From assembly GCA_026874595.1 (NCBI GenBank), contig CM049309.1:66944926-67008925 (forward strand): 64,000 nt of DNA, written 5' to 3'. The notes beneath the pieces are model-generated. The model ran no database searches. It worked only from the letters and a program-made list of their open reading frames with translations, and had not been told where the DNA came from. The number at the start of each line of letters is the position of its first letter. Positions within the stretch are counted from its first letter, which is position 1. This DNA is from Sipunculus nudus. Its lineage: Eukaryota; Annelida; Sipuncula; Golfingiida; Sipunculidae. The position numbers and the translations under genes were made by a program. Shown here piece after piece: positions 40,724-51,270 of the stretch.

Positions 40724-40950
40724 CCTGGGGTTTTGGTTCTCAGTTCACCGTGTCAGTGGGTTGATGTAGCGTCGTAGCACCGGTTACCAGACAGCTGTTC
40801 TATACACAGGCTCCAAACAGCAACTGCTTGTATCAGCTCAAGTCAGAAGGGTCCTCAGTCACTTGTATACGTAATTGTAAACACCAAAACCTCATAGTCA
40901 TATGATTACGTAGAATTTGTGTAACGTCACGCACCCTGAACAAACACAAA
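40724..40950 (-). promoter_or_regulatory. Putative 5' UTR and promoter region of the cathepsin gene
   Basis: The region directly upstream of the proposed exon 1. On the sense strand it contains GTGTATAGAAC about 80 nt before the ATG (weak TATA-like), a CATATG E-box, and TGACGTTAC about 200 nt upstream, which resembles a CRE half site. No consensus lysosomal CLEAR site (GTCACGTGAC) was seen. The transcription start is unknown. Confidence 0.25.
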
Positions 40951-41402
40951 CCGAAATGTGCCGTGTTGTAACCCACCGAACCGGTAAATTCGTATGTGTA
41001 CATGAACTATACATGTAACACTAAACACAGGCTTTAGAGTGAACTTGAAACCGAAGGGGAGGGTACCACATCCGGGCTCGGACGGGGAAGGGTTAGCAGC
41101 AAAATGTACATCTCGTGAGATAATGGAAGATGTTGCACAGCCAGTTGCTCTCAATAACAAACTTATGCTAACAGTGAAGAGTTTGTTGCCTTTTACGACT
41201 ATAAACCACGAATGTCATCTGTATTAACTCTTTTATATACACACACCGTATATTATATGTGTGTGTATTGTATATGTTATACATGTCTTGTTTATACCCT
41301 CCGATATGATCTCACTTCTTCCAATAGAACAAAATGCATACTGGTATAATAATCTTCCTATCAGAGTATTACAGATGGTTCATGCATGTAAATTTTGGTG
41401 TA

Positions 41403-41777
41403 TCGTAGAACCTCGAATTTCCGGATCTCTTTCACCGAAATTCGTTTTCGGAAATTTAAATTGAGGAACCGAAATTTACCCTATATTTACCGAATTAATT
41501 TTTCCAAATCACTAAATGTTTTTCCCAGGATAAAAATGATTGTATATGGTTCGCTTTTTTTTATATGAAAATAAAATTTAGACAACATTTTCTGATGAGA
41601 TAACTTTACTTGCAGGATCAGGTTTAGCTTACAGCAGCATATCGGAGCCTCGATATGTCTATGTGAACCTGCAGTAATTTAATATTTATTGATGATGTAC
41701 CTCGCATATCCGATACCTCAAATATCCGAACAAATTTTATGTCCCCAAACCATTCGGATATTCGAATTTTTACTGTA
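41403..41777. mobile_element. Pogo/Tigger-like MITE
   Basis: The left part reads TAGAACCTCGAATTTCCGG, with internal CGAAATT repeats. The right end on the other strand reads ACAGTAAAAATTCGAATATC, followed by CGAATGG. Ends of the CAGTAnAACCTCGnATATCC type belong to pogo/Tigger MITEs, which target TA; a TA lies close to each end. Diverged, so boundaries are approximate. Confidence 0.45.
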
Positions 41778-41779
41778 TA

Positions 41780-44700
41780 TTTTCCCGACATTTATAATCG
41801 ATCTCTGTAGCAGATATGCTAGGCATATCTATGCACTCAGGGGGTGGTATATATTTAGGTTTATGGGGTCTGGCATTCACACATCCTAATCATACAGGGT
41901 TTTTGTGTGTGAGGATACATTTCGCACGCAGTGTATTAAGTCTGCAAGGAAAAATTTGCCGTGCCACACAGGGCCAGGTATTCTCATCATTGGGAGATTC
42001 GATAAAGTAGTAAATTAATGTATAGAGTATACTTCCTCTTTTACACACATCTTCTTTATCTACTTCACATACCAGGTATGTTATATATACGTGAATATAT
42101 AGTGTTTTCTCCATTTCTCCTTAATGCATTATTGTATCCTCCAATATTTGGCATCAAAACCGCGTGAGCTTTATCATGTACATGCATAGACGCAAATAAT
42201 CTTGCATCGCGCGCGATCATGCAGTGGCACAAAAAAGCGCAAGCAATCTAGAAATTTTCGAGCTTTATAGTAGCATATATATATATATATATGGATTTAA
42301 AGTCTCGTAGACATGCTAAGGGATTTTGCGAAATTGGATTATCTTGTCCCTTTCTAATGTATCTGTTATGACAAGAAAATTAATTAAATGTTCGGCTCAT
42401 GAACTCGGCGGCAGTAAATGGTACCAGAACATGAAGAGAACGTTTTCTCGTCCTAGACCTTTTATTCCGATTTTCTCCATATACTGTTCTGCATCCACGG
42501 GGTATCCCGTGCAGCTAATTGTGGTTTTGGTGATAAATTAACACATAGAGCATTTAAAACGAAAAAGGAGAGAGAAGATAGAGCCTTGTGGTTGTGTGAA
42601 AGCATTTGTTAATTGGTACCGCTGATTAGAAATACGCGTCATATGAATAGTAAGCTCCAGTGCAGTGATGTAACAGGGTTGTCAGTGACTTAGCTGCTCG
42701 ATACAGGCCAGAGGGAGCCATTCTATGACAGAGAGCGTTTCCATAGTGACTTCATCATGCAGTCAACAAATTAATCTGAACCCCGGAGGACATTTATGAG
42801 GTGGCTTATTAAAGGTCGCCAAATCAGGCGGCAGCTCCAGTGCATGTATAACTACAACAGTTACAGCGTTATCATTCAAGTCAACAAGATAGGTACGTGC
42901 ATTAGATTATATACTGTAAATTACTATAGTATACCAGTTTATATTTGAACGTGCAGTTGACCCCTATTTGTGCTGTTGTAAATAGATTTTAAACAAAATT
43001 TATACCCATAAGTAAATAATTGAATTTTATAGATCACTCAAATCAAATCTATATAATTTATAAGTTTGCAAACATTCTTTCATGTTTCTGTGAAATGTAT
43101 TATATATTTTCACATATTTTAATTCATAATTCATTCACACATTAAGTTCATATTATGTATACAAATAAGCTTAATATACAAAGTTGTGGTTAACTGGTAA
43201 TGGATCAACCTTAAAATTAAAATTTATGATCCTTCACAGGCTTTATAGGTGAGTCTTATATAACTACAGATCTTAGCTGTACGTTTAATTACCAGGTTGT
43301 GCAGTTCTAAAATTTCCTTAAAATATACCCTGACTAGTATATACAGGTGTCCTTTATTTGTTTCTATACCGATTGTTTTATGAGAATCCTATATTTGACT
43401 AAATTTCGCCACAATGATCAAAATGGAAGCTATAATAACTTATTATGGTTATAACATTTTTAATTGTATATCCTTTGTATGTGATTTCTTTTTATTATTG
43501 AATGTTACATGTTATTGAATGTTACATGTTATTGCATGTTACATGTTAGGTGGACTCGGATTTTATTAAAAAATATTTAAATTTAAAAATCAATCATTAC
43601 GTATAATTTAATAATGATTTCCCCTTTTTCCTGAAGATTCTGTTTGAATATGAACGTTCATTGTAATTCGTTGTAATTGTGAAATTAATTGGTTTATATA
43701 TAGTCCAGGCAATACATTCTCAGTCAATCATTGTATTGATTATTGTACAATGTCATCGTGCTTCAGTGTCAATTCCAAGAGCTTTAATATACAGGTACAG
43801 AACACGTTTTATTTACAGAGAATTATACATATATATTAGACATATATATGCATATTGTACATATGTTATTTAACAATTAGGCGGAAACATGATTCACGTC
43901 ACATCAATGAAAGTGTGTATATACCATTATACCCAGACAGCTTTTCAGGATTAGAATAATTGATTCTTTTTAAATCTAATTTAAAATGTTTCAAATTGGA
44001 TGGAATCTCTTGAAGGTTATCATTACATATATATAAATGCCATTATTATATATTAATATTTATCATATATTGACTATTTTTACACGTATCTGATTTATCT
44101 ACAGTTGTTATGATTATGGTGATTATTGGGCCAAATAACTATAAATTCTTGTTACCCTTTAGTTTAGCTTGTTATACAGGTTCATCCAGTACAAGCATGT
44201 AAGCAGAATCCTTTACCCCCTGTAGCTCAGAAACCCTTTACTGGTCATCTTGTGTTGACAGGGGTCTCCTTTGAGTAATTGTTTGTGTTCAGGATTGTTT
44301 AACATTGCTCCTCCACTGAGCAACTTGATCTTAAGGTTGTCAACTTGACTTATCAACCAGATTTGTCATTTTATATAAGACTTTATGTAAGTTCATTATG
44401 TTAATATATTTAGATGATATGGATGGTCAAGATTTTCCTTAGTTCTAAATGGACAGTATTTTTAATGCTTGTTTTAGGTCAGTATTATAATATTCAGTAG
44501 CTTAAATCAAGTATCTGGTTGGTTAGTCAGGTTTAGGAACATGTACTTAAGGGCTTTACAGGCCTCGGACAGACAGGCCCTTTTGGGCACTTTTAGACAT
44601 ATAGCAGGACTCTGTCCTGTTTTTATTCAAATTCATAAAGCCTTATATTATTAGATTAGAAACTTTTTAAAGGAAGATCTTATGATCATTTTTGTAGTTA

Positions 44701-45290
44701 GAAGAGTCAACCTTCAACATTTTGGATATATATTTTAATTTGTGAACTAAGAAGAAAATAAACTTTATTATTACCATATGGATGGATTTTATCATGATTT
44801 ATCATGATCGGTGAGAAAAAGTGAACAAGAATACATGGACGTATATATATATAAAATCTACGTGGAGCTAATTCCCCCGTTCCCCAGGATGCCCAAGGAA
44901 CGTAACACAGTAAAGTATTCCCACACCTATGTTTAGTGAACACAATTCATTTTTGACTATTTCATATTTTTCAAAATGCCTGATGATAAACCTGAGCTGA
45001 TCGAGTTCATATTTGTCGGGAACGATAAATTATTTTACACCAGATTTCACATGTTTACAGGGCTTCCACTGACGCCTGTTTTTTTCATTATTTTTATTTA
45101 TTTTCCTGTGTAATCATTGTTTCCTATAATTTCCAAGTATTGGTCCTTGATTATGTGTTAGATATGTGATAATCTATCAGTTAAAACCACATGGGATTAT
45201 GTAATCTTTAGTAAATATACCTTTTGTGCTTGCTTCTCTGAAAAACTGTTGATTATCATGTTAAGTGACCATGTAACCAAACGCTTATGT
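41780..45290. other. Intergenic sequence between the divergent genes
   Basis: AT-rich, no exon or RNA gene recognised. Contains a short (TA)n near 42276 and a small minisatellite, listed separately. Confidence 0.45.
43499..43550. repeat. 18-bp minisatellite, 3 copies
   Basis: Three near-identical copies of TGAATGTTACATGTTATT (one with GCATG). Confidence 0.9.
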
Positions 45291-45299
45291 TTTTTTCTA

Positions 45300-45455
45300 T
45301 ATGTTGGCTCAAAAATCCCTATAAAATCCTATATTGCCTTGTATAAATTCCTATAAACTCCTATATGTTTGTCTTGTATAAAATTTCTATAAACTCCCAT
45401 ATTTTTGCCATGTATAAAATTCCTATAAACTCCTATATTTTTGTATAAAATTCCT
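45300..45455. repeat. ~55-bp minisatellite, 3-4 copies
   Basis: Repeats of TTGTATAAAATTCCTATAAA followed by CTCCTATATTTT, shortened in the last copy. AT-rich and non-coding. Confidence 0.8.
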
Positions 45456-45546
45456 TATATTTATTGATAAGAGCTTGGTGAGAGCCCTGTTGTTAAAATG
45501 GGAGATATCATTCCCTAATTATACTTTGGTCACAGATCACTCTTGT

Positions 45547-47384
45547 ACGGTGGCTGATTTAGGACACAGAAAAAAAAATATTTATCTCGAGATCTCGAGA
45601 TAACATCTCGAGATCTCGACATAGAATTTCGCAAAAAAAAAATTTTAGGAAGCAAAAAAAAAAAAATTTTAGGAAGCAAAAAAAAAAAATTAAGGAAGCA
45701 AAAAAAAAAAATTTTAGGAAGCAAAAAAAAATTTTTAGGAAGCAAAAAAAAAATTTTAGGAAGCAAAAAAAAAAGTTTTAGGAAGCAAAAAAAAAAATTT
45801 TTAAGAAGCAAAAAAAAAATTCTTTCGAGATCTCCAGAAAAAATGTCACACTTGTACGAACCATTCGAAGCTGAATTGACATAAACAAAGCAACCTTATG
45901 GGGACAGTATACGTTAAGAGTGCTTACTATTGCAATTATAAAACAAAGACCATGTATACTGTGTTTAACTGAACGGTAATACAATATAATTAATTTAAAA
46001 TCAATCAAGTTTGTATATCCCCTGAGATAAGGCGAGTTGAAGAAAAGTTCAATATAAATTCAATATTTAATATTCATATCCGTAAGGAAGATGTCAAAGC
46101 CTAAAGAATCTGAAACATTCTACCTGAACGGCGGATTCGGAGCCATGTCTGTTAAATCACTCAAATAGAAATGTTTAGGTCTGCATGCATGCATTGTGGG
46201 TACCTTATTATTTTAAGAATACAAACAAATATGAGCTTCCTATAGAAACACGCTTTTTATACAATTTCTTTCAGCTTTTGTTTTATTGAAATGGTGTGTC
46301 GTTTTATGGAACATGTATTAGACCATCATAAATCAAAATATGCTAAAACTGATTACTGTGTTTTCGGGTAGGTACGCTGGGGGGGGGGGATCGGGGAGGG
46401 GCGTTGCATCAGCCCCTAAAGCCCAAGTCTTGATCCACTATAGCTCTTATACTATAGCTCAGATTAATTTAATCAACCTATCTTCATAAATGTTTATATT
46501 CATAAATAAACGGTTTAAAATTTCGATCATCTCTCATCATGATTTTTCTTCAGCAAAATGCTCTGCTTTGGTCTTAAAGTCGCTATTCACCTGCCTTATT
46601 TATAGAATCTTTGTAATACAGGCTAACTCTGCATATACATATTAAAGAAGTAAAAGTAATCATAAACATAATCTAGGTAAACATAATCTATTAATCTTTC
46701 ATAAAAATGAGCCAATGCCATGGGTAAAGGCGCTGTCTTTGTCTATATCCACGTTTTTTTTATAACATGGGTCGGGGGGGGGGGGTGCAAAAATTGCCAC
46801 CGATCGTAATAGAAAGACGTCCGGCAGAAACATCTGGCTTCAATTCAGAGATTACAGATTTCTGTAAATGACAAATACTGCATTGCTTCCCATGCTCTAA
46901 CGAATATCAACTAGTGATCTTTCAATAACTCGGTTACATGTTTTTATCTGTATGTTAACACTTGCTCAAGTGGCTTGTATACAAGTAGCCTTTAGATAAA
47001 ATGTTTATACGTCAAAGTGACGTTATAAGACCCATTCCCAGCTGGGGTTTCTTCCTAATTTTTTTTTTTTGCTTCCTAATTTTTTTTTTTTTGCTTCCTA
47101 AAATTTTTTTTTTTTTGCTTCCTAAAAATTTTTTTTTTGCTTCATAAAATTTTTTTTTTATGCTTCTTAAATTTTTTTTTTTGCTTCCTAAAATTTTTTT
47201 TTTTTGCTTCCTAAAAATTTTTTTTTTTTTTGCTTCCTAAAATTTTTTTTTTTGCTTCCTAAAAATTTTTTTTTTTTGCTTCCTAAATTTTTTTTTTGCG
47301 AAATTCTATGTCGAGATCTCGAGATGTTATCTCGAGATCACGAGATAAATATTTTTTTTTTCTGTGTCCTAAATCAGCCACCGT
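45547..47384. mobile_element. 1.84-kb foldback element with 8-bp target duplication
   Basis: Termini ACGGTGGCTGATTTAGGA... and its inverted copy are flanked by ACTCTTGT (45539-45546) and ACTCTTGA (47385-47392), 7 of 8 identical, as expected for hAT-like insertion. Each arm of about 290 bp then has TCTCGAGATCTCGAGATA-type palindromic repeats followed by many copies of TTTTAGGAAGC plus an A-run (inverted in the right arm). The centre (about 45.85-47.04 kb) includes a diverged copy of the transposon seen in cathepsin intron 6. Phe/Leu/Lys-rich frames across the A-runs are artefacts. Confidence 0.75.
45870..46445 (+). mobile_element. Diverged partial copy of the cathepsin intron-6 transposon
   Basis: Resembles 16045-16543 in order: the 'GACCATGTATACTGTG...TTTAACTGAA' segment, 'AAATCAATCAAG', 'GATGTCAAAGCCT', 'CTACCTGAACGGCG', 'GCATTGTGGGTA', a G-tract and GATCCACTATAG in the position of the terminal GGATCCGCCACTG. 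Heavily substituted and deleted; carried inside the foldback element. Confidence 0.6.
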
Positions 47385-47479
47385 ACTCTTGAAATGTAAA
47401 ACTAGAAATCTGTCTTCTAAGGAATGCAAACCAAGCGCAAACGATTAAGAGAGCAAGCAGTTTCCTATCACATCAATTT

Positions 47480-48385
47480 AAACTCCTGATTTGACATATT
47501 TTAACTCCTGATTTGGATATAGTTTGACTCATGATTTGGACATATTTATACTCCAGATTTGGACATATTAATTTTCATGATTTATAGACATATTTTTACT
47601 CCTGATTTAGACATATTTATATTCCTGATTTATAGACATATTTTTACTCCTGATTAAGACATATTAATATTCCTGATTTATAGACATATTTTTACTCCTG
47701 ATTTAGACATATTAATATTCCTGATTTATAGACATATTTTTACTCCTGATTAAGACATATTTATATTCCTGATTTATAGACATATTTTTACTCCTGATTA
47801 AGACATATTAATATTCCTGATTTATAGACATATTTTTACTCCTGATTTAGACATATTAATATTCCTGATTTGGACATATTTATTCTCCTGATTTGGCTTT
47901 ATTAATACTCATCTTTTGGACATATTTATACTTCTCATTAAGACATATCTATATATATACTTCTCATTTGGATATGTTTATCCTCCTTATTTGGACATGT
48001 TTATAATTCTCATTATGACATATCTATATACTTCTTATATGGACCCGTTAATACTCCTCAATTTGACATATATTTATTCTCTTACTTGTGACATATTTAT
48101 ACTCCTGATTTCGACATACTGAAACTCCTCATTTAGACATTTATAAACTCCTAATTTGGACATATTTACACTCATGATTTGTACATAGTAATACTGCCGA
48201 TATAAACATATTTATACTGTTGATTTGGACATATTTATACCCCTGATTTGGACAGATTTATACTCCTAATTTGGACATATTAATACTCCTCATTTGGTCA
48301 TAATTATATTCCTGATTAAGACATGTTTATACTCCTGTTTTGGACATATCTCTACTCCCAATTTGGACATATTTGTAGTCCTCAT
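47480..48385. repeat. 24-bp / 48-bp minisatellite
   Basis: About 35 diverged copies of a unit like GACATATTTATACTCCTGATTT; in the middle a higher-order 48-bp form (alternating TTTTTACTCCTGATT and TTAATATTCCTGATTTATA) is more regular, showing local homogenisation. It begins about 100 bp after the foldback element. Confidence 0.9.
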
Positions 48386-48889
48386 CTCAGTTCCTTGAAA
48401 AATAAAAGATATATGTAACCAAGAGAAAAATAATCTGAGTATACATACATTTTACATACATACATCCTATTAAACATTTTTTTGCATGCTCACAATACAG
48501 AAAACTGTGTGTCAACACCATGGCTACACCACAGGTGAACCAGTGAATAGCTCTGGTCCCCGGCCGAGAAATAGTTCATCTCACAATGGTATAGATAACC
48601 CTTTAACAATACATATGATTATTATTTTATTATTATAATTTCCAAAATTTTATGCTCTTCTCCTTATGGTATACCGTACCCAGAAACAAAATTTCATCAA
48701 AATCCCTTCCGAAGTTTTTAGTAATGTCTCACTGACGAATCAAATATTCACGATTTAAACTTAATAACTTGGGTCATTCTAGGTATAACATATAAAATAT
48801 ACAACATCTGTAAAATCTAAAGAGTAAATCTAAAGAGTGATTACAAAACGTGTTCTATACGGAGTTTGCCTAGAGGCCTTTCACCATCT

Positions 48890-49650
48890 TGTTACAGGTG
48901 CCCTTCTTATTGTGTGCAGCGGTCTTACAGATGATTGTTTTATTGTACACACGGATGTTCCATGTGTTGTTGGCATTTTGTTTGTGTGCCACGCGAAGCT
49001 CGTGTTGTAGCGGCCTCGCCTGGCCGGATGTTGCAGGCTCGGTTTAATCCGCATTGGTTGAACCCTAGATACACAGCGTTCTTTGTTCTAGTATGTTCTT
49101 TAAACGTGTGTACTGTGTTAGATTCTTTAGATTGTTCGAGAATGGAAGGTTCTCAGCTGGAGGTGAGAAGTTATAAATAGGGGGCTGTGTTTTAGAGTCG
49201 AGAGAGAGCTGAGAGAATATTTCAGCGGACACAGAAGCGTGTATGTCAGATGTGGGACCTATTCCGATAAGTGCGGCAATTATAGTTTTTCTTCAGATTT
49301 TCTTCTGGATTTGTGACGAATCCTATTTGGTCTTTAGTTTACTTTCTGGATTGTTACAAGAGCTTTACATTGGACTGTTATTCTCCGAGAAATCTGTGTG
49401 AACTGTTCGCCAGGTTTATATATTTTAAAGGACTTGTCGCTGTGACAGTGGTGGTATCCAGGTACTATGCACTTTGTTTATTTTACTGTGTGATTATATT
49501 GATTATACTGTTGTTGTACTGTGAAATTGTATTGATTTAGTGTACTGTTATGTTAGGGTTGTTTTAAGAATAAATTATAGTTATTTGTTAAAAAAAACAC
49601 TGACTATTATATTCATTCCCCCGGACATTTCACGCTGCCTAGTGTTACAG
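48890..49650 (+). mobile_element. Solo-LTR-like unit with promoter and poly(A) signal
   Basis: About 760 bp starting TGTTACAGG and ending GTTACA(GA). It contains a strong TATAAATA (49172-49179), then, 400 bp downstream, AATAAA (49569-49574) followed by a short A-run: the U3-R-U5 order of a retrotransposon LTR. ATCTT lies at both edges (48886-48890 and 49652-49656), which would be a 5-bp target duplication if the ends are GTTACAGG...GTTACAGA. No gag/pol is present beside it. The LTR identity is inferred and the ends are not canonical TG...CA inverted repeats. Confidence 0.45.
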
Positions 49651-49656
49651 AATCTT

Positions 49657-50680
49657 ATTTTATTATCTCCATTACAAAATTTATGTTCATCACGCATACG
49701 TTTATATTAGGTTCCGTAACAAGTGATAACAAAAATATGGAGCCATGTGTTCTCTACGGAGTTCGCCTATAGAGGCCTTTCACCATATACTTTCAAATAT
49801 GTCATACAGACAATCCAAGGAGGTCGTCGTGTGATACAGTAATTACCATCAAAGTACCTTAACCTAAGTTCCACTACCCTCACCGGGGAGCCTACTAGGC
49901 ATGCTCATTGCAGCGCAGCATGTAGAATGTAATAGTTGTATTGTTTGTAGGACTTAAAACCATGCATGGGGTGCATGGTCGTCACTGGCTGTCAAGATCA
50001 GCGTTGCATTAATTTTCATCCGAGGGCTGATGGTAATAATTACATGTAAGCAAGTTACATCAAAGACGTCCTTAGAAATCACGGATGCCCATCAATCGAT
50101 TCAAGGCTTATATTCAGGATTATACCCTCTCGTACTCTTCAAAACAAACAAATGCCCTGTTTTACTATGTTAAGTCGGTATTCTGATTTATTTATAGTAT
50201 AGCCTCATGATATTTTGCCAGGGGATTTTATACAAATTAATTGATTCTACAGGCTTTTTTTAGTTGATATTTTGGGCTAATCTGGCCAGCCCGGTTTCCA
50301 CTTTTTACACAGTATTTCTGTCTCTATTTTGATCTTTCTGATCTTCTAGAATTTAGTCTAGTCGGACACGATTTATATATTTATGACTAATACGAAATAT
50401 TCGAAACCGCTAAACCAGTCTGGAAACCGGAAAAAATACGCTTCTTACTGGGTTTTATTTATTGTTCTCATCCATAATTTTTAATGATTTATTTTAAGGT
50501 TTAATTATGTATATCTGCACAATTCTATTTCTGTGTCGGACTACGTGACCGGGCGGTAGCACATGATTGTCTTGGCGTCAACCAGTATTGCTGTACCGCA
50601 CCTTTGGGATGTTTGGTGTGTATCGACCCTATATTAATTGAGGAACCAGAGAGCAACCCCAAAAAACCGCACCATTTTGT
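49657..50680. other. Intergenic sequence upstream of the opsin gene
   Basis: No exon recognised. At 49746-49786 it has a copy of the segment at 48849-48886 (GTTCTmTACGGAGTTyGCC phrase), a direct repeat spanning the LTR-like unit. Confidence 0.45.
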
Positions 50681-50689
50681 AAGTGAAAC

Positions 50690-50832
50690 AAAGCGCTAGG
50701 GTTCAATCTGTCCATTAAGCTTGCACGGGGGCCTTATACGTGACAAATTTCGTCTCTGATCGGCTGAGATTCGAACTCATGTTCTCTCCGCTTTGAGTAT
50801 TTTGCTCTACGCCTAGACCGCTTGAGCCGGTT
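50690..50832 (-). mobile_element. tRNA(Leu/Ser)-derived SINE
   Basis: On the minus strand, GGCTCAAGCGGTCTAGGCG (A-box part) is followed about 45 nt later by GAGTTCGAATCTC, a near-perfect B box, with spacing that fits a class II tRNA. The acceptor arms do not pair properly and the sequence runs on into a non-tRNA body (AAGGCCCCCGTGCAAGC...), so this is a SINE head rather than a functional tRNA gene. The far end of the body is not defined. Confidence 0.6.
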
Positions 50833-51054
50833 GTAACTAATTTTTATTTATGTAATTCGACACTCTATATCCGTATTGCCAAAGATTCTAAAAAAGGATT
50901 CTAATATCGCTGTCTGCATGCTTAATGTCTGCATGTTCCTCCGATTTCCATGTTCCAAAATTTAATATTTCTTACAAAGAGTCTGGACATAGTTTGTGTA
51001 TTCTCCCGCCAGTTCAATTTGATTAAAAGCGACGTTTTCTTCCCTCTTTTTTAG

Positions 51055-51161
51055 GTATCCGAAGTCGGGTGAACTGCGGGTATTACTTCTTAACCCAAAA
51101 TCGCGACATTTCCTGTACACTGTGCATGCGCACGAGGTTCTGGTGTAACCTACAGCAGATC
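51055..51161 (+). promoter_or_regulatory. Probable 5' UTR of the opsin transcript
   Basis: A good acceptor (TTCTTCCCTCTTTTTTAG) ends at 51054, so the coding exon may start here with an upstream non-coding exon elsewhere. An in-frame upstream ATG at 51126 has T at -3 and would add 12 residues; the ATG at 51162 has A at -3 and is preferred. Confidence 0.4.
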
Positions 51162-51270
51162 ATGCAAGAACCAAACAACTCGACAGTCTTCAACAGTTCC
51201 GAACCGACCGGGTCTCCTGATATATCACGTGGGGCCTACGTCGCAGTGGCTTTCTATCTCACCTTCTCAG
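51162..51270 (+). CDS. Opsin first coding exon (N terminus and start of TM1)
   Basis: 36 codons plus one base: MQEPNNSTVF..., then SRGAYVAVAFYLTFS; donor TCAG|GTTAGT. Three overlapping or adjacent N-glycosylation sequons sit near the N terminus, as in other opsins. The hydrophobic stretch continues into the next exon to complete TM1. Confidence 0.8.

Noticed and set aside
45530-46008. Phe/Leu/Lys-rich open frames (and the mirror-image frame near 47204-47392)
   Set aside because: They read the A-run plus TTTTAGGAAGC repeats in the arms of a foldback element.
50740-50832. Functional tRNA(Leu) gene
   Set aside because: A and B boxes are present, but the acceptor stem does not pair and the sequence continues into a SINE body.
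51069-51161. Upstream extension of the opsin N terminus
   Set aside because: The longest open frame begins with GTG, and the in-frame ATG at 51126 has a poor context; the ATG at 51162 is better placed.
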